DNA of 64,000 bases from Prorocentrum cordatum (taxonomy: Eukaryota > Sar > Dinophyceae > Prorocentrales > Prorocentraceae). The translations under genes and the position numbers were made by a program. The notes beneath the pieces were generated by a model. The model was given only the letters and a program-made list of their open reading frames with translations, had not been told where the DNA came from and did not search any database. Shown here piece by piece: positions 1 through 8,946 of the stretch. The DNA is taken from NCBI GenBank assembly GCA_963575745.1, contig CAUYUJ010001389.1:37778-101777 (forward strand), given 5' to 3'. Position 1 is the first letter of the stretch. The number at the start of each line of letters is the position of its first letter.

Positions 1-164
1 ACCGATGTCGAACCTTGTCCGCTCTGAAAGCGAGCGATAGTCGAGCGCCCAGATCGTTATCGGGCCGGCGCACGCGCTGAGCTTCGGCTCTTAGATAACC
101 CTGAACCCGGAATCGTTTTGCCCAGGCCGCGCGCTCTTGGCCCCTGGGAGGATAAACCTCACCT
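1..164. other. Left-edge sequence without a recognisable feature
   Basis: Unique-looking GC-rich DNA before the decamer array. No convincing reading frame or repeat was seen. The decamer pattern starts to emerge after the block that ends near 160. Confidence 0.5.
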
Positions 165-168
165 GGGA

Positions 169-199
<31 letters not shown>

Positions 200-327
200 T
201 GCTCCCAGGCGTTCCAGGCGCTCCCAAGCGCTCCCAAGCGCTCCCAAGCGCTCCCAAGCCTTCCCAGGCGCTCCCAAGCGCTCCCAGGCGCTCCCAGGCG
301 CTCCCAAGCGCTCCCAGTCGCTCCCAA

Positions 328-358
<31 letters not shown>

Positions 359-420
359 GTTCTCAAGCGCTGCCAAGCGCTCCCAGGCGCTACTCGGCGC
401 TCCCAAGCGCTCCCAAGCGT

Positions 421-452
<32 letters not shown>

Positions 453-828
453 CCAAGCGCTCCCAGGCGCTCCCAAGCGCTCCCAGGCGCTCCCAAGCAG
501 CGCCCCGGAGCGCTCCCTGGCGCCCGAGGGCGCTCCCCGGCGCTCCCCGGCGCTCCCACGCGGTCGCAGGCGGTCCCAGGCGGTTCCAAGCGCTCCCCGA
601 GCGCTCCCAAGCGCTCCCAAGCGCTCCCAAGCGCTCCCAGGCGCTCTCAAGCGCTCCCATGCGCTCCCAAGCGCTGCCAAGCGCGCTCCCAAGCGCTCCA
701 AGGCGCTCCCACGCGCCCCTAAGCGCTCCCAGGCGATCCCAAGCGCACCCAAGCGTTCTCAAGTGCTCCCAGGCGCTCCTAAGCGCTCCCAAGCGTTCCC
801 AAGCGCCAAGCGCTCCGAAGCGCTCCCA

Positions 829-905
829 TGCTTGCGAGCGCCTGGGAGCACTTGGCAGTTGCGAGGGGGCGCCAAGCCCGCCCCCTCGCGCTCCCCCTCC
901 GCGCC
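829..905 (+). repeat. Higher-order marker block inside the minisatellite (copies also at 2175-2251 and 3568-3648)
   Basis: A ~75-bp non-decamer block beginning CTTGCGAGCGCCTGGGAGCA and running through GGCAGTTGCGAG into a CCCGCCCCCTCGCGCT stretch. It recurs nearly unchanged at 2175 and 3568. Spacings of 1346 and 1393 bp define the higher-order repeat of the decamer array. Confidence 0.85.
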
Positions 906-1240
906 GGCGCTCCCAAGCGCTCCTAGGCGCTCCGGGGCGCTCCCTGGCGCCCGGGGGCGTTCCCCGGCGCTCCCAAGCGCTCCCAAGCGCTCCCAGGCGC
1001 TCCCAAGCGCTCCCAGGCGCCCCCACGCGGTCGCAAGCGCTCCCAGGCGCTCCCAAGCGTTCCCAGGCGCTCCTGGGCGTTGCCAAGCGCTTTCAAGCGC
1101 TGCCAGGCGTTGTCAAGCGCTGCCAGGCGCTGCCAAGCGCTCCCAAGCGCTCCCAAGCGTTCCCAGGCGCTCCTTCTCCCAAGCGCTCCCACGCGCTCCC
1201 AGGCGCTCCCAAGCGCTTCCAAGCGTTTCCTTTCCGCGCT

Positions 1241-1431
1241 GCTCGGAAATTCGAAATGCAAACCAAGAGATCACCCTGCGAGCAAGATGCGGCTCCGAGA
1301 AGTAGAAAGTGAATCCCCCCATGCGAAGGGGGGCGGAGGGGGGTAGATTGACAGATGGATGACGCCCGAAGATGATCCGCCAGAAAGACCTTCCCCCCAT
1401 GTGAAGGGGGGAGAGAGGGGGGTAGAAGAAC
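1241..1431 (+). repeat. Interruption block shared with 2690-2750 and 4345-4553
   Basis: Non-decamer sequence containing the segment GATGCGGCTCCGAGAA, followed by two C-run/G-run segments (CCCCCCATGCGAAGGGGGG and CCCCCCATGTGAAGGGGGG) that can each fold into a hairpin. The first part recurs at 2690-2750. The whole block recurs at 4345-4553, with a GA microsatellite inserted after the first part. No coding signal was seen. Confidence 0.8.
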
Positions 1432-2521
1432 TCCCAAGCGCTCCCAGGCGCTCGCAAGCGTTCCCAGGCGCTCCCAGGCGCTCCCAAGCGCTCCCAGTCG
1501 CTCCCAGGCGCTCCCAAGCGCTCCCAGGCGCTCCCAGGCGCTCGCAAGCGCTCTCAAGCGCTGCCAAGCGCTCCCAGGCGCTACTCGGCGCTCCCAAGCG
1601 TTCCCAGGCGCTCCCAAGCGCTTCCAGGCGCTCCCAGGCGCTCCCGAGCGCTCCGGAGCGCTTCCCGGCGCCCAGGGGCGCTTCCCCGCGCTCCCAAGCG
1701 CTGCCAAGCGCGCTCCCAAGCGCTCCCAAGCGCTCCCAAGCGCTCCCCGGCGCCCGAGGGCGCTCCCCGGCGCTCCCAGGCGGTCCCAGGCGGTCCCAGG
1801 CGGTCCAGGCGGTCCCAGGCGCTCCCAAGCGCTCCCCGAGCGCCCCCAACCGTTCCCAAGCGCTCCCAGGCGCTCCCAAGCGCTCCCATGCGCTCCCAAG
1901 CGCTGCCAAGCGCGCTCCCAAGCGCTCTCAGGCGCTCCCACTCGCTCCCAAGCGCTCCCCGAGCGCTCCCAAGCGCTCCCAAGCGCTCCCAGGCGCTCCC
2001 AGGCGCTCCGATGCGCTCCCAAGCGCTGCCAAGCGCGCTCCCAGGCGCTCCCACGCGCCCCTAGGGGCCCCCAGGCGATCCCAAGCGCACCCAAGCGTTC
2101 TCAAGCGCTCCCAAGCGCTCCTAAGCGCTCCCAGGCGCTCCCAAGCGCTGCCTAGCGCTCCGAAGCGCTCCCATGCTTGCGAGCGCCTGGGAGCACTTGG
2201 CAGTTGCGAGGGGGCGCCAAGCCCGCCCCCTCGCGCTTCCCCTCCGCGCCGGCGCTCCCAGGCGCTCCGATGCGCTCCCTGGCGCCCAGGGGCGCTCCCT
2301 GGCGCCCGGGTGCGTTCCCCGGCGCTCCCAAGCGCTCCCAGGCGTTCCCGAGCGCTCCCAAGCGCTTCCAAGCGCTCCCAAGCGTTCCCAAGCGCTCCCA
2401 CGCGGTCGCAGGCGCTCCCAGGCGCTCCCAAGCGTTCCCAGGTGCCCCCAGGCGCTGCCAAGCGCTGCCAGGCGTTGTCAAGCGTTCCCAAGCGCTCCCA
2501 AGCGTTCCCAGGCGCTCCTAG

Positions 2522-2576
<55 letters not shown>

Positions 2577-4092
2577 TCCAAGCGTTTCCTTTCCTAGGCC
2601 CTCCCAAGCGCTCCCAAGCGCTCCCCAGGCGTCCCCAAGCGGTCCCAAGCGCTCCCAAGCGCTGCCAGGGGCCGCCCAGGCCCTGCTCGGGAATTCGAAA
2701 TGCAAATCAAGAGATCACCCTGCGAGCAAGATGCGGCTCCGAGAAATAGGCGCTCCCAAGCGCCAAGCGCTAGGCGCTCACAAACGCTCCCAAGCGCGCC
2801 GGGGCGCGCCCAGGCGCTCCCAGGCGCTCCCTGGCGCTCCCAAGCGCCCGCAGGCGCTCCCAAGCGCTCCCGGGCGCTCCCAAGCGCTCCCAAGCGCTCC
2901 CACGCGCTCCCAAGCGTTCCCAGGCGTTCCCAAGCGCTTCCAAGCGCTCCCAAGCGCTCTAAGCGCTGCCAACTGCTTTCACGCGCCCCCAGGTGCTCCC
3001 ATGAGCGCTCCCAAGCGCTCCCAGGCGCTCCCAAGCAGTCCCAAGCGCTCCCTGGCGCCCCCAAGCGCTCCCAAGCGCTCCCAAGCGCTCCCAGGCGCTC
3101 CCGGGCGCTCCCAGGCGCTCCCGAATGCTCCCAAGCGCTTCCAGGCGCTCCCGGGCGCTCCCAAGCGCTGCCAAGCGATCCCAAGCGTTCCCATGCGCTC
3201 CCAAGCGCTGCCAAGCGCTCCCAGGCGTTCCCAAGCGCTCCCAAGCGCACCCAGGAGGCGCTCCCAGGCGTTCCCAAGCGCTCCCAAGCGCACCCAGGAG
3301 GCGCTCCCAAGCGCTCCCAAGCGTTAAGCGTTCCCAGGCGCTGTCAGGCGCTGCCATGCGCTCCCAGGCGCTCCCAAGCGTTCCCAAGCGCTCCTCGGCG
3401 CTGCAAAGCGTTCGCAAGCGCTCCCAGGCGCTCCCAGGCGCTCCCACGCGCCCCCAGGCGCTCCCAAGCGATCCCAAGCGCACCCTAGCGTTCTCAAGCG
3501 CTCCCAAGCGCTCCTCAGCGTTCCCAGGGGCTCCCAAGCGCTGCCAAGCGCTCCGAAGCGCTCCCACGCTTGCGAGCGCTTGGGAGCACTTGGCAGTTGC
3601 GAGAGGGCGCCAAGCCCGCCCCCTCGCGCTCCCCCTCCGCGCCGGCGCCCCCAGGCGTTCCCAGGCGCTCCCAAGCGCTCCGGGGCGCTCCCTGGCGCCC
3701 GGGGGGTGGTCAGCGCTCCCAAGCGCTCCCAAGCGTTCCCAAGCGCTCCCAAGCGCTCCCAGGCGCTGCCAAGCGCTCCCAAGCGCTCCGGGGCGCTCCC
3801 TGGCGCCCGGACGCGTTCCGGTGCTCCCAAGCGTTCCTAAGCGCTCCCAAGCGCTTCCAGGCGCTCCCAAACGCTCCCAAGCGCTCCCACGCGGCCCCAA
3901 GCGCTCCCAAGCGCTTCCAAGGCGCCCCCAAGCGCGCCCAAGCGCTCCCAGGCGCTCCCAGGCGCTCCCAAGCGCTCCCAAGCGCTCCCAAGCGCTCCCA
4001 AGGCGTTTCCAGGCGCTGCTAAGCGCTGCCAGGCGCTGCCAAGCGCTCCCAAGCGCTCCCACGCGTTCCTAGGCGCTCCTAGGCGCTCCCAA

Positions 4093-4138
<46 letters not shown>

Positions 4139-4372
4139 CCAAGCGTTTCCAAACGCTCGCAAGCGCTCCCAAGCGTTCCCAGGCGTTCCCAAGCGCTCCA
4201 AGGAGCTCCCAAGCGCTCCCAGGCGCTGCTACCCATTCAGTTCGGCGAAGGGCACCAGAGAAGTCCGTAGCGCACAATGAAATGCGAGGGGGCGCCAGAC
4301 CCGCTCCTCGCGCTCCCCCACCCGCCAAATCTTCGAGGGCGCCATGTGTGAGCTCCAGCCAAGATGCGGCTC

Positions 4373-4373
4373 C

Positions 4374-4434
<61 letters not shown>
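4373..4434 (+). repeat. GA dinucleotide microsatellite
   Basis: About 60 bp of (GA)n with two GAAA interruptions. It sits between two halves of the block that is continuous at 1241-1431, so it is probably an expansion within that block. Confidence 0.95.
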
Positions 4435-4436
4435 TT

Positions 4437-4553
4437 AGTCCCCCCATGCGAAGGGGGGCGAAGGGGGGTAGATTGACAGCTGGTTGACGCCCGAAGATGA
4501 TCCGCCAGAAAGACCTTCCCCCCATGAGAAGGGGGGAGAGAGGGGGGTAGAAG
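4437..4553 (+). repeat. Second copy of the block at 1311-1430
   Basis: Nearly identical to 1311-1430, including both C-run/G-run hairpins. It ends directly against telomere-type repeats at 4554, whereas the first copy returns to decamers. Confidence 0.85.
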
Positions 4554-4724
4554 AACCCTAAACCCTAAAGGGGTACTTTTGGGTGGGGGGTGGGAACGGG
4601 AACGAATAGCAGCCGACCCCCCCAACCTCTTGAAGGAGGGGGGGTCGAGCTGCTTCCGCCCAGCGAAACCCTAAACCCTAAACCCTAAACCCTAAACCCT
4701 AAACCCTAAACCCTAAACCCTAAA
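4554..4724 (+). repeat. Interstitial telomere-type repeats (CCCTAAA)n
   Basis: Two CCCTAAA units at 4554-4570 are followed by ~95 bp of unique C/G-rich sequence. About eight perfect CCCTAAA units then run from 4665 to 4724. The heptamer equals TTTAGGG on the minus strand, the telomere repeat of plants and many algae including dinoflagellates. Sequence continues on both sides, so this is an internal array rather than a chromosome end in this assembly. Confidence 0.9.
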
Positions 4725-4752
4725 CACCTATGCACGGGAGGGGGAAGGAGGA

Positions 4753-5754
4753 TTGCCCACTGCCAGTATGCAGAGCGCCTTGACGATGATGCACGCGTCG
4801 GGGGAGTGGACTGAGCAGCGTGACGTACATGTTAGAGCTCTCCCTGGGGGCCGACGGTTTACTAGAGCTTGTCGTCATCGAGTCTTGACGGGACTTAGGC
4901 CTTGGTTCGAGGTCTTCGAGCACACGCACGGGGTTCGTTGGGATCGCACGATGGTCTGGAATGAAACTGGCTGGCGTTCCTTCCTGGTGGGTACCCTGGC
5001 CGCCCTGGACTTGGATGATCTTCTCGAGTTCTGCCTTCTTCGGGATCCTTTCACGGGTGAGTTCAAGCAGGAGAAGGAGGGGGAGGAGAAGTCAGAGGAG
5101 CAGCAACGACGGGAAAATGAACGGGTGGCGAAACGACTGGCCGCGATAAATGAGGATGAAACCACTTGGTGTGGGGAAGGGGGTGGATATGGCTTGGAGC
5201 TCCGTGGGGATAGCCAGTGTGTTGTGCGCTGGCTTAATGGACGATATCGCTGTCACAATGAAGTATATCGCCGCACGATCAAGGGTATGCAGAACCGCCT
5301 TCACAGAATGAGTGAGGACCATCATCTTGTCACGGCAGAAGTGGGAAGGGATATGTGGAAATGGGTGTATAGGGAGGGCAACGATGAGGCGGACCATGAG
5401 ACACATCTTGCACGTGAGGGTAAAGTAACTTCTGATGTTCGTTGGAATCATAACACTCTTTATCATATTAGATCGGGTCATTATATTGTTCGTGCACTTA
5501 GAGGAGCTTTCGATGGTGGGCGGTGTGAACGTGGCACTTCGTGTGGCTGGGTTATGGATGCTTATCTTGTTCCCTCTCTTCCTCCTCACCAGCTTCCCCC
5601 TGGACTTGTGCAGGGCGGATGGCACCCTGGAGTTGGCCGCAGAGGTTTCATGATCCCTAGCCACTGCACGATCACACAGGCTGAGTTGGCAGCTGCACAT
5701 TCGCTTCTCAATGGCATTGCCGAGATGTGTATACACATACAGCTTGGTCGGTGA
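4753..5754 (+). pseudogene. LINE-B ORF2 C-terminal fragment with permuted RNase H
   Basis: A 333-codon open frame without a credible start codon (TTG at the truncated 5' end) that ends in TGA. The first ~115 residues are not recognised. A charged KEGEEKSEEQQRRE stretch follows. Next come motifs that I assign to RNase H: GDSQCVVRW (Asp ~153), YREGNDEADHE (Asp ~214), then RGAFDGGR...GWVM (Asp ~254) and TQAELAAAHSLL (Glu ~311). In ordinary RNase H the DG and Glu motifs come first, so the order is circularly permuted. The same order is seen in LINE-A and LINE-C. The endonuclease and RT are absent because of 5' truncation. Confidence 0.75.
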
Positions 5755-5940
5755 TTGTTTGTGTATTATATCTGCACAGCTCCGCTGTTGTAAGATACAT
5801 GCTTAGCCCGCTGTTTCTTCGATGTGTGTATATTCCTGTGCAGCTACGCTGTTGTATCATATCTGCACAGCTACGCTGACTTGTATATTCGCACAGCTCC
5901 GCTGTTAGTGCTTAGGTTGCCTGTAGGTAATCCTACCGCT

Positions 5941-5973
5941 GGCCCTGCCCCCTAAGGGGGCTCGAATCGGGCC
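5941..5973 (+). other. LINE-B 3' stem-loop
   Basis: Outer arms GGCCC (5941-5945) and GGGCC (5969-5973). Inner arms GCCCCC/GGGGGC with loop TAA. A 3'-side bulge TCGAATC. The architecture (outer helix, inner helix, short loop, bulge only on the 3' side) matches hairpins near the 3' ends of LINE-A, LINE-C and LINE-E. A role in template recognition by the element's RT is inferred from stringent-type LINEs. Confidence 0.65.
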
Positions 5974-5985
5974 CCGCAGACCGCA

Positions 5986-6207
5986 GACCAGGTTGACGGT
6001 TTACCGCCGGTTCCAGTTATGAGCTAGAGGAGTTCCGGCGCGGGGTGGAGCTAGTTGGCCGGGGCGGACAAATACTTCGTAGAGCTCTTCGGCATCGATG
6101 AGCTAGAGGAATACCTCGTAGAGCTCTTCTTCATCGATGAGCTAGAGGAATTCCGGCGCGGGGTGGAGCTAGTTGGCCCACCCGGCCGGAGCGGACAAAT
6201 TGGTGAC
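5986..6207 (+). repeat. Half CHE hairpin plus rearranged CHE-S 5' fragments
   Basis: Starts with the right half of the terminal hairpin (GACCAGGTTGACGG...ACCGCCGG). Fragments of the CHE-S 5' region (CTCGTAGAGCTCTTCGGCAT, GATGAGCTAGAGGAATTCCG, GGAGCTAGTTGG) then occur three times in succession, apparently as local tandem copies. No coding signal. Confidence 0.7.
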
Positions 6208-6503
6208 TTTTTCCCGGAGAGCTCTCTGAGAGCTAGAGGGCGTAAGATTAGAAGCCGGGCGGTGGTGGTGCCCGCCAGCAGCCCATCTCCGCCGCTCAAC
6301 GATCCCCGCAGGGGCTTGTAAAACGTCGCAGCGGGTCCGGGGGAGCTTCCCGCAGCGTAAACGCGTGCCTGCACGCGTGCAGGCTCGCGTGGAAGCGTTC
6401 CTGGCAGCGCTTCAGAGACGCTGCATGGGGGGCCCCCCAGAGCCCCAGAAGCGCTTCACGGGAGCGTCGAATGGCCCGCCAGGGAAGCTTTCTGGCGTGT
6501 GTT
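6208..6503 (+). repeat. CPM element fragment
   Basis: Begins CCCGGAGAGCTCTCTGAGAG, includes the typical GGTGGTGGTGCCCGCCAGCA segment and a slightly decayed central palindrome around 6361-6397. It is cut by LINE-A copy 1 at 6504, after CTTTCTGGCGTGTGTT. Confidence 0.8.
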
Positions 6504-7339
6504 GGAGAGTGGGAGGAAGAGCGCATGCAAGCACTGACAGCTGGCATTGTCTTATGCTGGCGGCGAGTGGTAATTTACGCTGGTTCAGCATCAAGTGGAA
6601 TGCGACGGACTGGTGGAATGTAGTTGCGTGCATGATAAAAATACAGCCTCGATGGGAGCCCATCTTCAGGAAACCACCCGGTGCTCCTTGCCCTGTGGAT
6701 ACGTGGGACTCCCCTGACGACTCCGACAGGCTCGCTCGCAGGATTGCCCACGGATATAACAACGAAACTGTCTGGCAGGAGGGCTCGGAGAACTCATTGT
6801 TGGTTGAAATGACTGGTGATAGTATGTGTGTGGTGAACTGGGCCCGAGGGATCTGGGAATGCCGTGATCGTTCGTACCGCAGGAGAGTGCACGGTCTACA
6901 AAACGATATGAATCAACTGGCGGAGGATTACGACATCAGGTGTGCCACTGTAGGGACGGATCCGTGGAAGCATATCTACAGAGAGTTCAATTGTGTTGCG
7001 GATGAGTTGACTTGGGAGGCGAGGAGGGGAAGGACGGGAAGATGGATTGACTTCAGATATTTACGACAACAGAGACATTGTATCAAACGTATCCGTGGAG
7101 GATGGGACGGTGGCGTGAGTGTTGAAGGCTCTGCTCTAGGTTGCTATGTGGAGGTCTCATTTGGGGACAACCACTGGCGACGAGTTTTCCAGGAGGCTTC
7201 TTTACTCCCTCTGGGGGCCACTGTTACAGATAGCGAGCTCACGGCTTGTGAACGCCTGCTCCAAGGTGTTCGGCAGATTATCTCTGAGATCCTCGGGCCT
7301 CCAACCCCAAAGAGGTTGAGAGGGCGTGAGGGACCCTAG
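6504..7339 (+). pseudogene. LINE-A ORF2 3' fragment (permuted RNase H)
   Basis: In-frame remnant of ORF2. The open frame extends upstream to 6365 only because the CPM sequence happens to be open. Motifs GDSMCVVNW, YREFNCVADELT, GGWDGG and VTDSELTACERLL are all preserved, as is the stop codon. Two features it shares with copy 3 but not with copies 2 and 4 are GGAAGAG in place of GGGAGAG near the junction and ATAAAAATA in place of ACAAAAATA. Copies 1 and 3 may therefore form a sub-lineage. Confidence 0.85.
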
Positions 7340-7350
7340 GGACTCTGCAC

Positions 7351-7378
7351 GGCTAGGGCGCACGCGCCCTGTGTAGCC
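7351..7378 (+). other. LINE-A 3' stem-loop (copy 1)
   Basis: Outer arms GGCTA/TAGCC, inner arms GGGCG/CGCCC, loop CACG, and 3'-side bulge TGTG. It is identical in all four LINE-A copies (36914-36941, 41929-41956, 47349-47376). Confidence 0.75.
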
Positions 7379-7385
7379 GACCCCA

Positions 7386-7730
7386 ACCAAGTGGTCGGTT
7401 TTGCTTTACTTTGAAAGATATTTAACCATTCGTTTTGAGAAAGCAGATTTTGGCGCGTCGCATTGGTATATAAACTCTTCTCTGACAGCAGCTCAGCTCT
7501 GCCGATACATTTTCTTATGAGTTGACTTCCGGGAACTGAACAAATGAACATCGAAAAAATTGGAAAAATATTTTCGAAAGAAAATTTGTCACTCTACTTC
7601 CATTCGCAGCACTCTTACCAGTGTGAGGAGCTCTACGAGGTTCCTGGCGGTGACTAGGTTGACAGTTCACCGCCGGCGCCAGTTCCGGCGCAGTGGAGGA
7701 GGGATCAGAAACTGCCAACGATCGTCTAGT
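7386..7730 (+). repeat. CHE-S 3' part and hairpin with flanks
   Basis: Contains CHE-S internal sequence (GAAAGATATTTAACCATTCG, GAGAAAGCAGATTTT) that leads to a complete terminal hairpin at 7639-7685 (one arm GGCGGTGAC, the other GTTCACCGCC). The 5' part is missing because LINE-A copy 1 lies there. No gene seen. Confidence 0.7.
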
Positions 7731-8124
7731 ACCTCGTAGAGCTCTTCGTTATCGATGAGCTAGAGGATTCCGGCGCGGGCTGGAGCTAGTTGGCCAACCC
7801 GACTAGAAAGGACAATGTGAAAACTTTGGCTGGGTTTTGCAAATTTTGGAAAGATATTTGACAATTCATTTTGAGAAAGCAGATTTTACTCTGAGCATTA
7901 GTACCTAAACTTCCTCCTGCGAGCAGCTCAGCCCTCTAGAGAGAGTTTTACTATCCAAACATGTGGAGGAACCGGCATCATGTTGACACCGGAAAATGGA
8001 AATTCGGTGTTTTTCCAGAAATGCTCCGAGAAGCCGTCTGCTTTACATCTGAGCACTTTTACGCGTGCTAGGAGCTCTACGAGGTTCCCGGCGGTGACCA
8101 GGTTGACGGTTCACCGCCGGCGCC
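7731..8124 (+). mobile_element. CHE-S non-autonomous element, complete
   Basis: Starts ACCTCGTAGAGCTCTTCG. Carries the inverse GAGCTCTACGAG before the terminal hairpin and ends GGCGCC. It is flanked by AGT on both sides (7728-7730 and 8125-8127), consistent with a 3-bp target duplication. No coding capacity. The right AGT is followed by LINE-C, which used this element's hairpin as its target. Confidence 0.75.
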
Positions 8125-8173
8125 AGTTGAACGACTTGCTGTACACATATCCAAATGGGAAAATACCGAATAG

Positions 8174-8719
8174 AATTTTGAGGCCTTCGGAGTCCCCATA
8201 AGTATCCATGGAGATAGCCTCTTGGTTGTATCATGGTGCCAGGGGTACTGGCAGGTTATCAACAAATATTTTCAGAGAAGAGTTGACAGGATCATAAATC
8301 GTCTGGATGGTATGTCTTTCATGTTTCGTATGCGCCCGTTTGCTCCTGGAAGAGACCTTATCGAACACTGCTTCAGGGAATGGAATACAAGGAGAGGGCA
8401 TCGACATATTTCATGATTGTATCGGGCAACAAACGAACGAGTATTCGAATATTTACAGGTATTGTGCATCGATTGTGGCTTCGATGGTGGAGTGTCGACG
8501 GCGGGTGTCGGAGTCGGTTGCTGGATTGATGTCGGTCGTGTCTCGCGGGCGTGTCGTAAGCCGAGCTCCAGAGATATTGTGTGGACAGAGGTGTACAGTG
8601 CTGCTTTCTCTATCGACAACAAAGCTTCAGTTACTGATGCCGAATTGTCGGCGATTCAACATATCATTGATGTTCTTCCACGGGTCCTTCACGCATACTT
8701 TGAGTTTGAACTATTGTGA
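8174..8719 (+). pseudogene. LINE-C ORF2 C-terminal fragment (permuted RNase H, one in-frame TGA)
   Basis: One frame carries HGDSLLVVSWCQGYW, then CFREWNTRR, a TGA at 8414-8416, and without a shift CGFDGGVSTAGVGVGCWID and VTDAELSAIQHIIDVL, ending at a stop at 8717-8719. The motif order (Asp of GDS, then REWN, then FDGG, then Glu) matches LINE-A and LINE-B. The Asp expected after REWN is not clear, since the sequence reads RRGH where LINE-A has CVADE. The TGA and this lost motif mark it as decayed. Confidence 0.75.
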
Positions 8720-8868
8720 CTTGTGATTGCGTTGCTTTCTTCATACCTGTGTTCATGCATGCACGTGTGTCGAATAAGAGCTTCGCTTGACGGCCACTTG
8801 TTCGAAATAAGAGCTTCGCTCCCTGCCGCATGCGTGTGGTGGGCGGTATGTTGCCCGTTTCTTGCTTG

Positions 8869-8896
8869 CGACTGGGCCTGACGGCCCGCGCAGTCG
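8869..8896 (+). other. LINE-C 3' stem-loop
   Basis: Outer arms CGACT/AGTCG, inner arms GGGCC/GGCCC, loop TGAC, and 3'-side bulge GCGC. Every segment length is the same as in the LINE-A hairpin although the sequence is different. Confidence 0.75.
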
Positions 8897-8946
8897 ACCG
8901 CAAAGACCGCAAAAGACCAGGTTGACGGTTCACCGCCGGCGCCAGT

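Larger units (their letters stand above)
165..4231. repeat. Minisatellite of a 10-bp unit (GCGCTCCCAA/GCGCTCCCAG)
   Basis: About 4 kb is built from degenerate decamers, mainly GCGCTCCCAA and GCGCTCCCAG, with occasional 9- or 11-bp units. Ten bases is not a multiple of three, so three units make ten codons. Long frames therefore open on both strands and encode a periodic decapeptide of the type SAPKRSQALP or GSAWERLGAP. These frames are a by-product of the repeat and I do not annotate them as genes. The array is interrupted by shared blocks at 829-905, 2175-2251 and 3568-3648, and at 1241-1431 and 2690-2750. These give a higher-order period of roughly 1.35-1.4 kb. Confidence 0.95.
4725..5985 (+). 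mobile_element. LINE-B, 5'-truncated non-LTR retrotransposon
   Basis: The element begins within or beside the telomere array, keeps only the last third of an ORF2, and carries a ~230-bp 3' UTR. The 3' UTR holds four copies of a GCACAGCTNCGCTGT motif and the terminal stem-loop at 5941-5973. Its 3' end joins half of a CHE terminal hairpin at GACCAGGTTGACGG (5986). The upstream target half was not found, since the 5' side is telomeric. Confidence 0.75.
6504..7385 (+). mobile_element. LINE-A copy 1, 5'-truncated (3' ~0.88 kb)
   Basis: Collinear with 36067-36948 of LINE-A copy 2 (constant offset of 29563) from GGAGAGTGGG to the end of the 3' UTR. It contains only the RNase H part of ORF2 and the 3' stem-loop. 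The 3' junction is ACCAAGT, where sequence resembling a CPM tail plus flank (ACCAAGTGGTCGGTT, compare 47693) continues. Copy 3 is truncated at exactly the same base. Confidence 0.9.
8128..8914 (+). mobile_element. LINE-C, 5'-truncated non-LTR retrotransposon with 32-bp target duplication
   Basis: Flanked by a 32-bp direct repeat, from GACCAGGTTGACGG to GCGCCAGT, at 8096-8127 and 8915-8946. This fixes both ends. The element keeps the end of ORF2, a ~195-bp 3' UTR with two AATAAGAGCTTCGCT motifs, and a 3' stem-loop. The target is the right arm of a CHE hairpin. Confidence 0.85.

Noticed and set aside
91-4072. Many frames of 60-412 codons on both strands
   Set aside because: All are translations of the 10-bp repeat and have a 10-residue period. 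No domain or non-repetitive core.
5956-5977. tRNA T-arm-like GGGGCTCGAATCGGGCCCC
   Set aside because: No acceptor or anticodon arm nearby. The segment is better explained by the LINE-B 3' stem-loop and its TCGAATC bulge.
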